NCBI GenBank assembly: GCA_030525685.1
Contig: JAUNEG010000009.1
Span: 1-64,000, forward strand
Direction: 5' to 3'
DNA from: Atopobiaceae bacterium
Lineage (GTDB): Bacteria; Actinomycetota; Coriobacteriia; Coriobacteriales; Atopobiaceae
DNA length: 64,000 nt
Below are positions 45,191 to 53,582 of this stretch, in pieces. Position numbers and translations under genes: made by a program. Position 1 is the stretch's first letter. Every line of letters begins with the position of its first letter. Below the pieces are notes generated by a model. It was not told the DNA's origin. It saw nothing but the letters and a program-made list of their open reading frames with translations, and ran no database searches.

Positions 45191-45248
45191 TGACAGGTTT
45201 TGCGGCTCGCGGGCGGCAGGCCGGTCGCACGAGCGGTACATCCTGTCA
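45191..45248. repeat. 58-bp inverted-repeat element, copy D
   Basis: Starts TGACAGGTTTTGCGGCTCG, identical to copy A for 19 bp, and ends ACATCCTGTCA; 58 bp long. It lies between convergent genes. Confidence 0.9.
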
Positions 45249-45295
45249 CCGAACGGGACGCGGGCGCGCGGGCGCCACGCGCGGCGAGAAGAGCC

Positions 45296-46144
45296 TCAGC
45301 GCAGCGGGCCCTCGCGGCGGACGGTGCGCAGGATGTGACGGGGAACCGCGTGCAGCGCGCAGCTGCCGATGACGGTCCCGGCGGCGCGCTTTGCCTCGGC
45401 GCTCGCGCCGCGCGTGGCGTAGGCGTGCGAGAAGCGCTCGAGCATGGCCAGGTCGTTGCCGCCGTCCCCGTACACGGCCACCTCGTCCTCGGCGATCCCC
45501 AGCTCGCCGGCCAGCCACGCCACGGCCTCGCCCTTGTTGACGCGCGCGTCGGTGAGCTCGAAGAGGACGCCGTCGAAGGAGGCGTTCACGAAGGAGCCAG
45601 CATGCTCGCCGACAAACGCCTCGAGGTCGCGACGCAGGCCCTCGTCGGCGACACGGAAGTTCACCTTGCAGATGTCCTGCCCGAGCACGTCGGCGTTCGT
45701 CTGGTCGAGAAGCTCCACCTCGCCGAACCCGGTCTTGCGGAAGCGTCGGCGCATGAGCATGCCGACCGGGCCGCGCGCGCCGACGTAGCTCGCGTTGCGC
45801 TGCTCCGTCGTGCCGCGCACGTAGGTGCGGTCGCGTCCCACGCATATGAAGCAGACCTGCGGGAAGGCAACGAGCAGCTCCTCCAGCGCGTCCGGGTCCA
45901 CGGCGACGTGGCGCAGCACCTCGCCGTCGGGGCCCACGACGTGCGCGCCGTTGGCACCGATCGACTCGACCGGGAGGCCCGCGAATCCCATGTCCGCCGG
46001 CCGCCGCACGCAGCGGCCCGTCGCCAGCGCCACGTGACGGCCGGCGTCGAGCGCGGCGCGAAGGCGGCGAAGGATGCCTCCGTCGGTCTCGTGTATGAGG
46101 TTGAGGAGCGTCCCGTCGAGGTCGCTCGCGAAGAGCTTGATCAA
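45296..46144 (-). CDS. Cof-type HAD hydrolase
   Basis: HAD subfamily IIB phosphatases act on sugar phosphates or cofactors. The 282-residue protein has motif I LFASDLDGTLLN (residues 5-16), LATGRCVRRP, the lysine in VNKGEAVAWL and motif IV VYGDGGNDLAMLE. The start is TTG at 46144 with AAGGA upstream. It stands alone, convergent to the previous gene. Substrate cannot be predicted. Confidence 0.88.
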   Translation of the reverse strand: MIKLFASDLDGTLLNLIHETDGGILRRLRAALDAGRHVALATGRCVRRPADMGFAGLPVESIGANGAHVVGPDGEVLRHVAVDPDALEELLVAFPQVCFICVGRDRTYVRGTTEQRNASYVGARGPVGMLMRRRFRKTGFGEVELLDQTNADVLGQDICKVNFRVADEGLRRDLEAFVGEHAGSFVNASFDGVLFELTDARVNKGEAVAWLAGELGIAEDEVAVYGDGGNDLAMLERFSHAYATRGASAEAKRAAGTVIGSCALHAVPRHILRTVRREGPLR

Positions 46145-46195
46145 TGCCGCCGTCCTTCTCGTCGTCTCACGGCGACAGTATAGGACGCGGTGACA

Positions 46196-46759
46196 CTACA
46201 GCACACCAATCTCCTGCAGGTAGCACGACTCGATCTGCGTGAGCGCCGCCATGAGGGGCGTCAGGTCGGTGGTGGTCACATCGTCGATCTTGCGCGCCGG
46301 CGAGCAGCAGTAGAGCGCCAGGCGCGCATACTGCGCGAGCGAGCAGGGGTGCAGGTCCGTCAGGGAGATCGCGCAGACGCCCTTTTCGGCCGCCCCCCTC
46401 GCAAGGCCGACGACCTGGGCCGTCTCGCCCGAGAGACTCACGAGCACCAGCGCCGTGCCCTCGAGGTCGTGGTCCATCTCACGGCGCACCTGGTTCTCGT
46501 AGGTCACGAACTGGAACTTCCCGTCGATCTGGGAGATTCGGCGCGCAAGGGCATGCGCCGCATACACCGTCTCTCCGACGGCAAAGATTAGTACCTGCCG
46601 CGCCTGTGCCAGAGCGCGGATCGCCCCCGACGGCGCGTGCGAGCCACGGGGCGCGACGAGCGGGATGCGTCGAGACAGAGAAGCGAGTGTCGAGCGAGCG
46701 CGCAAAGGCGTCGAAGACGGGGCGTTGCGGGGATTCGGCGAACGGTCGGACGCAGGCAC
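46196..46759 (-). pseudogene. SIS-domain protein, probably an RpiR regulator lacking its HTH
   Basis: The SIS domain (AIRALAQARQVLIFAVGETV, later LVLVSLSGETAQVVG and KGVCAISLTD) matches the sugar-phosphate-binding half of RpiR-type regulators. RpiR proteins begin with about 80 residues of helix-turn-helix; here the first 45 residues are Ser/Pro/Arg-rich and low in coding signal, while another frame in the same stretch reads better. A terminator and tRNA-Pro lie directly upstream, so the missing part cannot be encoded there. I take it as truncated or frameshifted; the true start, if any, is uncertain. Confidence 0.6.
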
Positions 46760-46788
46760 CCGTCTCTTCTTACGTTTACGCCCCTATG

Positions 46789-46822
46789 AAAAGGGGCCTC
46801 CGGCTCACTGCCGACGGCCCCC
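46789..46822 (-). terminator. Terminator after tRNA-Pro
   Basis: Minus-strand stem GGGGCCGTCGGC / GCCGGAGGCCCC followed by TTTT, directly before the truncated SIS gene. Confidence 0.88.
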
Positions 46823-46831
46823 GAACGTGCA

Positions 46832-46908
<77 letters not shown>

Positions 46909-46923
46909 TAGCGGTGGGATATT

Positions 46924-47799
46924 CTAGCAGACTTTCGGCGAGGAACCAAGGGTTTTTGTCGACCAGGCCCGCCATCCGCGCGAGACGGCCTCCGCAGCCA
47001 CGGCATCTGCGGCCTCGGGGCTCTCGCACAGCGCGAACGAGCAGGTGCCCGAACCCGTGACCTGAGCCGCGAGCACGCCGGGGCGCTCTCGCAGCCACGC
47101 CTCGACCTCGCCGATCTCCGGACACAGCGCGCACGCGACCGAGGCGAGGTTGTTTGCCAGGCTCGCCGCCACGCCCGTACGGTCGCCGGCCTCGAGGGCG
47201 CGGCACAGCGCGCCGCAGCCTGCCGGCTCCGCGCCCGAGCGGTCGAACTCCGCGTACGCCGCCGGGGTCGATCCGCCCTCGGCCGGCGGCATCACCAGGA
47301 CGAGGGGCGTCTCGAAGCTGGGAAACGTCCGCTCGAGCACGTCCCCCGCCCCGCCGAGGAGCGTGGGGCGCGGGTCGAGGAAGAAGGCCACGTCGGCACC
47401 CACGCGACGGGCCACGTCGACGACGCGCGGGTCGAGCGCGTCCACGCCCCAGCGCCTGGCGAGGGCACGCAGCGCGGCACCGGCGTCGGCGGAGGAGCCG
47501 CCGAGCCCGGCGCTGCCGGGGATGCGCCTCGTGACGCTCACGCGCACGCCGGGCTTCTCGCCCAGCGCCTCGGCGAGCATCGTCGCGGCGCGCCAGACGC
47601 CGCTCCTCTCCACGGGTATGGAGAGCGCAGGCGAGAAGCTCACCGAGAGCTCCGGGGCGTCCTCGACGACGACGTCGTCAAAGAGCGCCACCGGGACCAT
47701 GAGCGAGTCCACGCGGTGGTAGCCCCGGTCGTCGGTCCCGTGATGGACGCCGAGGTAGAGATTGACCTTGCAGGGGGCCAAGACGGCCGTTGCGCGCAC
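46924..47799 (-). CDS. ispE: 4-diphosphocytidyl-2-C-methyl-D-erythritol kinase
   Basis: IspE phosphorylates CDP-methylerythritol in the non-mevalonate pathway. The 291-residue GHMP kinase has APCKVNLYLGV at the start, the ATP loop PGSAGLGGSSADAGAAL near residue 95 and VTGSGTCSFAL near the end. The GTG start has GGAG five bases upstream and follows the veg stop by 2 bp. With ispD and ispF in the window, three steps of the pathway are present. Confidence 0.93.
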   Translation of the reverse strand: MRATAVLAPCKVNLYLGVHHGTDDRGYHRVDSLMVPVALFDDVVVEDAPELSVSFSPALSIPVERSGVWRAATMLAEALGEKPGVRVSVTRRIPGSAGLGGSSADAGAALRALARRWGVDALDPRVVDVARRVGADVAFFLDPRPTLLGGAGDVLERTFPSFETPLVLVMPPAEGGSTPAAYAEFDRSGAEPAGCGALCRALEAGDRTGVAASLANNLASVACALCPEIGEVEAWLRERPGVLAAQVTGSGTCSFALCESPEAADAVAAEAVSRGWRAWSTKTLGSSPKVC

Positions 47800-47801
47800 G
47801 G

Positions 47802-48098
47802 CTACTCCGTGATTGTCTCGGCGAAGTCGAAGAGGAGCTCGCCGGACTCCGTGTCGTAGAGCTCCACCGTGCCGGTGAGGACGTCAACGTACTGGTAGGA
47901 CTGACGCGCGGTGCGGCCGCGACGCTCCTCGACCTCGACGACGAAGAGGGACGGGTGGGCGTGGACGAGCGTGCCGGTGCGCTCGACGATGCGCGAGCGG
48001 CCCATGTTGGCCTTGACCTTGAGGCGCTTGCCCTCGAGCGAGCTCAGATGCTCGCGAATCTCGTCGACCCGGTTGACGGGCGGGATGTCATTCTCCAT
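47802..48098 (-). CDS. veg: Veg family protein
   Basis: Veg of Bacillus stimulates biofilm matrix genes by an unresolved route. The 98-residue protein carries the family's GKRLKVKANMGRSRIVERTG core (about residues 23-42). It lies directly upstream of ispE; in Bacillus veg also lies close to ispE. Function here is unknown beyond the family match. Confidence 0.85.
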   Translation of the reverse strand: MENDIPPVNRVDEIREHLSSLEGKRLKVKANMGRSRIVERTGTLVHAHPSLFVVEVEERRGRTARQSYQYVDVLTGTVELYDTESGELLFDFAETITE

Positions 48099-48205
48099 GT
48101 GATCCTCCGTCTGACAGAGGCAAAAGCCAAAAATGCCGGAAGCATTATCTTACGGCTCTGGGCGCGCAAGCGCAAATTGGTTCAACCGTTGTGGCGCTCG
48201 GCATG

Positions 48206-48239
48206 AAAAGGGGGCGAGAAGAACGCTCTTCTCGCCCCC
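48206..48239 (-). terminator. Terminator after nagB built from an inverted CTTCTCG pair
   Basis: Minus-strand stem GGGGGCGAGAAGA / TCTTCTCGCCCCC with a 4-nt loop and TTTT. Both arms contain the over-represented 7-mer, so the motif pair itself acts as the terminator stem. Confidence 0.93.
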
Positions 48240-48260
48240 GGACGCTTGCCGTTGGTCGCG

Positions 48261-48995
48261 CTACTCGGCGGGGCAGAGGGCAAGGGCCTCCTCGTCGGCG
48301 ACGACGACGCAGTTGGTGTGGAGCTGCAGGATCGACGCGGGGCAGCTCGGGGTGACCGGGCCGAAGCACATGTCGTGGACGGCCTGGGCCTTTGCCGCGC
48401 CGTTGGCCACGACGAGAATCATGCGGGCGGACATGATCGTCTGGACGCCCATCGTGTAGGCCTGGCGCGGGACGTCCTCCTCGCGCTCGAACAGGCGGCT
48501 GTTGGCCTTGATTGTGGACTCGGTGAGGTCGACACAGTGCGTGCCCTTGGAGAAGTGGTCGTCGGGCTCGTTGAAGCCGATGTGGCCGTTGTTGCCGATG
48601 CCCAGGAGCTGCAGGTCGGGATAGCCGGCCGCGGCGACGATGCGATCGTACTCGGAGCAGGCGGCCTCGGCGTCGGGGTTGGCGCCGTCGGGCACGTGGG
48701 TGTTGGCCTGGTCGATGTTGATGTGGTCGAAGAAGTTCTCGCGCATGAAGTAGTGGTAGCTCTGCGGGTCGTCGTGGCTGAGGCCGCGATACTCGTCGAG
48801 GTTGTAGGTGGAGACCTGCGAGAAGTCGCAGTCGCCCTTGTCGCACCACTTGGCAAGCTGCTGATAGGTGCCGATCGGCGTGGAGCCGGTCGCGAGGCCC
48901 AGGACGCAGTTTGGCTTCAGGATCACCTGCGCGGAGATGATGTTGGCGGCCTTGCGGCTCATGTCGTCATAGTCTTTGGCGCGGAGAATCTTCAT
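48261..48995 (-). CDS. nagB: Glucosamine-6-phosphate deaminase
   Basis: NagB converts glucosamine-6-phosphate to fructose-6-phosphate and ammonia. The 244-residue protein has VLGLATGSTPIGTYQQL, STYNLDEYRGL with the catalytic Asp, and LGIGNNGHIGFNEP. The ATG at 48995 lies 7 nt after AAGGGA. It is monocistronic with a strong terminator; nagA is not in the window. A 257-nt upstream gap holds several GC-rich hairpins but no clear promoter. Confidence 0.95.
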   Translation of the reverse strand: MKILRAKDYDDMSRKAANIISAQVILKPNCVLGLATGSTPIGTYQQLAKWCDKGDCDFSQVSTYNLDEYRGLSHDDPQSYHYFMRENFFDHINIDQANTHVPDGANPDAEAACSEYDRIVAAAGYPDLQLLGIGNNGHIGFNEPDDHFSKGTHCVDLTESTIKANSRLFEREEDVPRQAYTMGVQTIMSARMILVVANGAAKAQAVHDMCFGPVTPSCPASILQLHTNCVVVADEEALALCPAE

Positions 48996-49180
48996 GGCGT
49001 TTCCCTTCATAGTCCGGCAGGCGGCTCCTGCCATGCGGCCCCATCGGCCGCGGCCAATGTGACTGCGACCACCAGGGCGAGGTCGCCAAGAGCTATGAGA
49101 ACTCGCCGCCACGTCGGGGCCCCTGCCCGTCCATGGCAGCCCGGGGCACGCCCCAGACGCATCTATCATGCTACGAACTC

Positions 49181-49214
49181 GCCCCGCCCGCCACGAAGAT
49201 TTGGCGAGCGGGGC
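49181..49214 (-). terminator. Hairpin downstream of rdgB
   Basis: GCCCCGCTCGCCA / TGGCGGGCGGGGC stem around 8 nt on the minus strand, 38 bp after the rdgB stop. It lacks a T-run, so termination is uncertain. Confidence 0.45.
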
Positions 49215-49252
49215 AAAAGCGCTGGGAGCGGATGGATGGGCCGAAGCCGGGC

Positions 49253-49876
49253 CTAGAGCTTCGTGGAGAGGTCCTCGAGGGCGTGGAAGCGGTGCGAGAT
49301 GGCGTTCTTCTCGTCGGGGGTGAGCTCGGCCATGGTCTTGCCGGGGGTGTCGTTCGGCAGGAAGAGCGGGTCGTAGCCGAAGCCGCCGTCGCCGCGCGGC
49401 TCGAAGCCCACGAGGCCCTCGCAGTCACCGTCGCCGCACAGGACCTCGTCGCCGCGCACGAGCACCACGCTGGAGTGGAAGCGCGCGGTGCGCTCGGCCT
49501 CCGGGACGTCCGCCATCTGCGCCATGAGCTTCTCGTTGTTGGCGGCGTCGTTGCCGTGCTCGCCGGCCCAGCGCGCGGAGAAGATTCCGGGGGCGCCGTC
49601 GAGCGCGTCCACGCAGAGGCCCGAGTCGTCGGCCACCGCCATGGGCAGCCCCGTCTCGGCCTGGGCGGCGCGAGCCTTGATCAACGCGTTGTCAAAGAAG
49701 GTGCTCCCGTCCTCCACGGGGTCGGGGAAGTCACCCAGCTCGCCGAGAGCCACGAAGCGCACGCCTGGCATGACCGGCGCGAGGATGGCCTCAATCTCGG
49801 TGACCTTGTGCGCGTTGCCCGTAGCCACCACCACGGTCTTGACGGGATCCAGCTCGTTAATCTCTCTGTCTTTCAT
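49253..49876 (-). CDS. rdgB: dITP/XTP pyrophosphatase
   Basis: RdgB-type enzymes remove ITP, dITP and XTP from the nucleotide pool. The 207-residue protein has the substrate motif VVVATGNAHKVTEIEAIL near residue 15, VADDSGLCVDALDG and the C-terminal ISHRFHALED. rph lies upstream but is separated by a 279-bp repeat array; rph-rdgB pairing is common in Gram-positives. Confidence 0.94.
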   Translation of the reverse strand: MKDREINELDPVKTVVVATGNAHKVTEIEAILAPVMPGVRFVALGELGDFPDPVEDGSTFFDNALIKARAAQAETGLPMAVADDSGLCVDALDGAPGIFSARWAGEHGNDAANNEKLMAQMADVPEAERTARFHSSVVLVRGDEVLCGDGDCEGLVGFEPRGDGGFGYDPLFLPNDTPGKTMAELTPDEKNAISHRFHALEDLSTKL

Positions 49877-49896
49877 TTTGGCTTCTCCTTAGGCGT

Positions 49897-50122
49897 GCAA
49901 AAGTGCGACTCGTGATGAAAAAACGCGCTCGCATTCGCAAAACTCTCGCTCGTGATGAATAAGTATGGCCCCTAGAGGCCATTCATGGACCCCAAGATCA
50001 GCTCATGCCAAAGAAATCCCAGTTCGCAGAATTTGAACTATTCGCCAGCGTCAAATTGTTTCATCACGAGCGGGAGTTTTGCATGAAAGCCACGAATCCT
50101 TCATCACGAGCGACGCTTTTGC
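49897..50122. repeat. Mirrored repeat array between rph and rdgB
   Basis: Forward copies start at 49897 and 49937 (GCAAAA, then CTCGTGATGA); inverted copies end at 50082 and 50122 (TCATCACGAGCG, then TTTTGC). Spacing is 40 bp on both sides. The central 80 bp is AT-richer than the surroundings. Confidence 0.88.
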
Positions 50123-50155
50123 ATCTACCCGGGTCCTTTTGAGCGCGAAGCCCAC

Positions 50156-50896
50156 CTATTCGCGCGAGCTAAAGCCCGTCACGTGACTCTGGAGCTCCGT
50201 CAGGCGGGCGACGCCGGTCTGGCAGAGATCGAGCAGGGCGTCGAGCTGGGCGCGGTCGAGCGTGGAGCGCTCGCCGGCGCCCTGGACCTCCACGATGCGG
50301 CCGTCGCCCGTCCCCACGAGGTTGAAGTCCACCTCGGCATGGGAGTCCTCGGAATAGTCGAGGTCGAGCAGGGCCCGGCCGTCCACGAACCCCGCGGAGA
50401 CCGCGGCGACCTGCCCCGTGAGCGGCAGGCGCGGGAGCCTGCCCGCGTCCACGAGGCCCATGAGCGCCTCGTGGAGCGCCACCCACGCGCCCGTGATCGA
50501 GGCCGTGCGCGTGCCGCCGTCGGCCTGGATCACGTCGCAGTCCAGCGTGATCGTGATCTCGCCCAGGCGATCGAGGCGCGTGACGGAGCGCAGGCTGCGG
50601 CCGATGAGGCGCTCGATCTCCATGGAGCGGCCCTTGCGGCCGCGGTACTCGCGTGGCGTACGCCGGTTGCCCGCGGCGGGGAGCATCGCGTACTCGGCGC
50701 TCACCCAGCCGGCATGCGCGCTCTTTCGCCAGCCGGGAACGCCCTCCTCCACAGATGCGGTGCAGAGCACGCGCGTGTCGCCAAACTCCGCGAGGCAGGA
50801 CCCGGCCGCGTTCTTCATGACACCCGAGGTGAGCGTGACGGGGCGCAGCTCGTCGGCTTTGCGTCCGTTGGCACGAATGAGGGTGGAGTCAGTCAT
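50156..50896 (-). CDS. rph: Ribonuclease PH
   Basis: RNase PH trims tRNA 3' ends phosphorolytically. The 246-residue protein has RANGRKADELRPVTL, the GRKGRSMEIERLIGRSLR segment and CDVIQADGGTRTASITGAW. The ATG at 50896 has GGGAGG upstream. tRNA-Val and its terminator lie immediately upstream on the same strand. Confidence 0.96.
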   Translation of the reverse strand: MTDSTLIRANGRKADELRPVTLTSGVMKNAAGSCLAEFGDTRVLCTASVEEGVPGWRKSAHAGWVSAEYAMLPAAGNRRTPREYRGRKGRSMEIERLIGRSLRSVTRLDRLGEITITLDCDVIQADGGTRTASITGAWVALHEALMGLVDAGRLPRLPLTGQVAAVSAGFVDGRALLDLDYSEDSHAEVDFNLVGTGDGRIVEVQGAGERSTLDRAQLDALLDLCQTGVARLTELQSHVTGFSSRE

Positions 50897-50907
50897 GCGT
50901 CCTCCCG

Positions 50908-50941
50908 AAAGAGGCCCCCGCCGCAAAAGCGGGCGAGGGCC
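50908..50941 (-). terminator. Terminator after tRNA-Val
   Basis: Minus-strand stem GGCCCTCGCCCGC / GCGGCGGGGGCC around TTTT, followed by TCTTTC. Confidence 0.75.
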
Positions 50942-50950
50942 GATGTGGAC

Positions 50951-51026
50951 TGGTGGGCGATGACGGGTTCGAACCGCCGACCTTGTGCGTGTAAGGCACC
51001 TGCGCTAGCCGCTGCGCCAATCGCCC
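50951..51026 (-). tRNA. tRNA-Val (TAC anticodon)
   Basis: 76 nt with encoded CCA, acceptor GGGCGAT/ATCGCCC, loop CTTACAC. Confidence 0.94.
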
Positions 51027-51067
51027 GGGTGGTTGCAGTCTAGCATACGGCACGCTCGCGCCTGCCC

Positions 51068-51073
51068 TATACT
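51068..51073 (+). promoter_or_regulatory. -10 element suggesting a leaderless murE transcript
   Basis: TATACT lies 7 bp before the ATG at 51081, so a start near the A of ATG would give an mRNA without a leader. There is no clear ribosome site. No good -35 was found. Confidence 0.4.
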
Positions 51074-51080
51074 AGGTCCC

Positions 51081-52622
51081 ATGGATACTACGACTCTCGC
51101 CTCGCTGGTCACGCTCCTTGAGGAGCAGGGCCTGCTCGCAGGCACCCACAACCTCACGGCCGAAGCGGGCGCGACACCCGTGACCGGCGCCGACTGCGAC
51201 TCCCGCGTCGTCCGCGCGGGGCACGTCTTCGTGTGCAAGGGGGCGGCCTTCAGGCCCGCATACCTCACGAGCGCGCTCGAGGCGGGCGCGGTGGCCTACC
51301 TCTGCGACGAGGCCCACGCCGCCAAGCTCGCCGAGGTCGTGCCGGACGCCCCCGCCCTCGTCGCCAGCAACCTGCGCCGCGCGATGGCGCTCGTCTCCGC
51401 GGAGGCCTTCGGCCACCCTGACCGTGACGTCCGCGTCATCGGCATCACGGGCACCAAGGGCAAGTCCACGGTCTCCTACATGCTGCGCGCCGTGCTCGAC
51501 GGCGACAAGCCCGGCTCCGGGACGGCCGTCATCGGCTCGATCGACACCTACGACGGCGTCGAGGACTTCGAGAGCCACAACACCACCCCCGAGTCGCCCG
51601 ACCTCTGGCGCCACGTCGCCAACGCGCGCAGCGCCGGCCTCTCGTTCCTGGACATGGAGGTCTCGAGCCAGGGCCTCAAGTACGACCGCGTGCTCGGGCT
51701 CACGCTGGACGTGGCCTGCTTCCTCAACATCGGGCGCGACCACATCTCCCCCGTCGAGCACCCCGACTTCGAGGACTACTTCGAGAGCAAGCTCCGCATC
51801 TTCGAGCAGGCCCGGAGCGCCGTGGTGAACCTCGACTGCGACCAGGCCGACGTCGTGCTCGAGCGTGCCCGGGCCGCCGAGACCTGCGGGCGCATCCTGC
51901 GCTTCTCCGCCGAGGGCCGCGACGGCGCCGACGTCTGGGCGAGCGAGGTCCGCTCCGAGCTCGGACGCGTGAGCTTCGTCGCGCATGCCCCGAGCTGGGA
52001 GGGCCCGGTCACGCTGGCCATGCCCGGCCTCTTCAACGTCGATAACGCGCTGGCCACGATAGCCATCTGCGAGCTTCTGGGCGTCGGTGCCGAGAAGATC
52101 GTGCCCGCGCTCGCCCATGCCACGGTCCCCGGGCGCATGGAGCTTCTCGGCGAGCCGGGCTCGCGCGTGATGGCCCTCGTCGACTATGCGCACAACAAGC
52201 TTTCCTACCAGCGCTTCTTCCCCTCCGTGAAGAAGGAGTTCCCCGGCTATCGCATCATCGCGCTCTTCGGCGCGCCGGGCGGCAAGGCGTACGAGCGCCG
52301 GACCGAGCTCCCGCAGGAGGCCGCCAAGTGGTCCGACTACCTCATCTACACCGAGGAGGACCCCGCGCACGACCCCGTCGAGGAGATCTGCGCCCAGATG
52401 GCCGCCGCCACGCCCGAGGGTGTCCCCTACGAGGTGATCTGCGACCGCGAGGAGGCCGTACGCCGCAGCGTCGAGCTCGCCTACGAGGGCGAGGGCCCGG
52501 CCATCGTCTGCCTGCTCGCGAAGGGCGACGAGACGCGCCAGCACGTCGGCGACGAGTTCGTCCCCTGCCGCACCGACGGCGAGATCTTCCTCGAGGCGGT
52601 CGCCGCTCGCACGGGCGCGTAG
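51081..52622 (+). CDS. murE: UDP-N-acetylmuramyl-tripeptide synthetase, lysine type
   Basis: MurE adds the third residue of the peptidoglycan stem peptide. The 513-residue ligase has the ATP loop GITGTKGKSTVSYML, the HNTTPESPDLW region, the carbamylated-Lys segment ESKLRIF and the central GLFNVDNALATIA. In the substrate loop EEDPAHDP stands where diaminopimelate enzymes have DNPR, which resembles L-lysine-adding MurE (DNPA-type). Lysine specificity is thus inferred. A second Mur-like gene follows after 8 bp. Confidence 0.88.
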   Translation: MDTTTLASLVTLLEEQGLLAGTHNLTAEAGATPVTGADCDSRVVRAGHVFVCKGAAFRPAYLTSALEAGAVAYLCDEAHAAKLAEVVPDAPALVASNLRRAMALVSAEAFGHPDRDVRVIGITGTKGKSTVSYMLRAVLDGDKPGSGTAVIGSIDTYDGVEDFESHNTTPESPDLWRHVANARSAGLSFLDMEVSSQGLKYDRVLGLTLDVACFLNIGRDHISPVEHPDFEDYFESKLRIFEQARSAVVNLDCDQADVVLERARAAETCGRILRFSAEGRDGADVWASEVRSELGRVSFVAHAPSWEGPVTLAMPGLFNVDNALATIAICELLGVGAEKIVPALAHATVPGRMELLGEPGSRVMALVDYAHNKLSYQRFFPSVKKEFPGYRIIALFGAPGGKAYERRTELPQEAAKWSDYLIYTEEDPAHDPVEEICAQMAAATPEGVPYEVICDREEAVRRSVELAYEGEGPAIVCLLAKGDETRQHVGDEFVPCRTDGEIFLEAVAARTGA

Positions 52623-52630
52623 CGGGCCCG

Positions 52631-53485
52631 ATGGGCGCGCCCCTCGTCATCGGCATCTCGGGCGGCGCGCGCGACCGTGAGGTCGCCTCGGCGCTGCTGC
52701 GCACCATCCTGGACGACGAGAGGCCCTACGAGCGCGCGGCGCTCGTCGGTGGGCGCGAGCTCTTCGACGGCGTCGAATGGTCCCACCATCCAGACAGGAT
52801 GTCTGAGCTGCAACGCATTGACGTCCACATGCGCCATGCGAGCGAGAAGGACCTCGCCTACGCAATCGTCGAGCTGGACGAGGCCGAGCGCGACGCCGTC
52901 CGCTCCGACCTCCTCTGCGTGATCGGGGTTGGGGGCGCGGGCACGGCGACCACGGCCGACGGGCGATCGTTGAGCTTCTCCGCGCGCGGCTCCCTCGCGG
53001 ACGTGGGCGTCGGGCGCACCGAGTCCCACTATGGCTACGTGCAGTTCCTCGCCCACACGCCCAGCCGCGAGATGACGCTGGCCGTCCCGCTGACCGGGCG
53101 CTTCAACCTGGGCCCCGCGCTCGCCGTCGTGACGGTCTGCGAGCTGCTGGACATCGCGGCCGGACAGATTGGCATCGGGCTGCTCGGCGCCCGCGCCTCG
53201 GGCCACGGCGAGCTGCTCGCCGCCCCGGACCGGGGCGTCTACGCCCTCGTCGAGGAGAGCGGCGAGGCGCGCGACGCGGAGCTGCTCGTGGCCGCCGCCC
53301 GCGAGGACTACGCGACGATGCGCGTCGAGGCGGTGCGGGGCCCGTCCGCCGTCGCCACCGCGGTCGCGCGCGCCTACGGGCGCGACGGGGACGCGCCGAC
53401 GCTGCTCGTCCTTCTCGGCGCCCCGGGCGACGAGCTCGAGGACGCCTTCCAGGCCGCGGTCCGCGCGCACGCCCTCCTCCCCTGA
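52631..53485 (+). CDS. Degenerate Mur-ligase-like protein (probable pseudoenzyme)
   Basis: The 284-residue product follows MurE step by step: GISGGARDREVASALLRTIL aligns with the MurE ATP loop, but GTKGKST is replaced by GGARDRE, so ATP cannot be bound in the usual way. The later FNLGPALAVVTVCELLDIAA aligns with FNVDNALATIAICELLGVGA of MurE. The N-terminal UDP-binding domain is absent. It lies 8 bp after murE and would be cotranslated. It may regulate or scaffold MurE, or bind another ligand. I know no named family for it. Confidence 0.75.
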   Translation: MGAPLVIGISGGARDREVASALLRTILDDERPYERAALVGGRELFDGVEWSHHPDRMSELQRIDVHMRHASEKDLAYAIVELDEAERDAVRSDLLCVIGVGGAGTATTADGRSLSFSARGSLADVGVGRTESHYGYVQFLAHTPSREMTLAVPLTGRFNLGPALAVVTVCELLDIAAGQIGIGLLGARASGHGELLAAPDRGVYALVEESGEARDAELLVAAAREDYATMRVEAVRGPSAVATAVARAYGRDGDAPTLLVLLGAPGDELEDAFQAAVRAHALLP

Positions 53486-53524
53486 GACGGCACGACGACC
53501 GGGCGCCCGGGCCGACCCGCACAG

Positions 53525-53555
53525 AAAAGGGGCCGGACCCGAAGGCCCGACCCCT
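53525..53555 (-). terminator. Terminator after the alcohol dehydrogenase gene
   Basis: Minus-strand stem AGGGGTCGGGCC / GGTCCGGCCCCT around TTCG, then TTTTC. Nearly the same as the rplL terminator. It lies between convergent genes. Confidence 0.9.
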
Positions 53556-53582
53556 GAGTCGCGCGATTGCCCGTGGCTCGGA

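Noticed and set aside
48996..49252. Riboswitch in the nagB leader
   Set aside because: GC-rich hairpins are present, but no sequence signature of glmS-type or other known riboswitches could be recognised.
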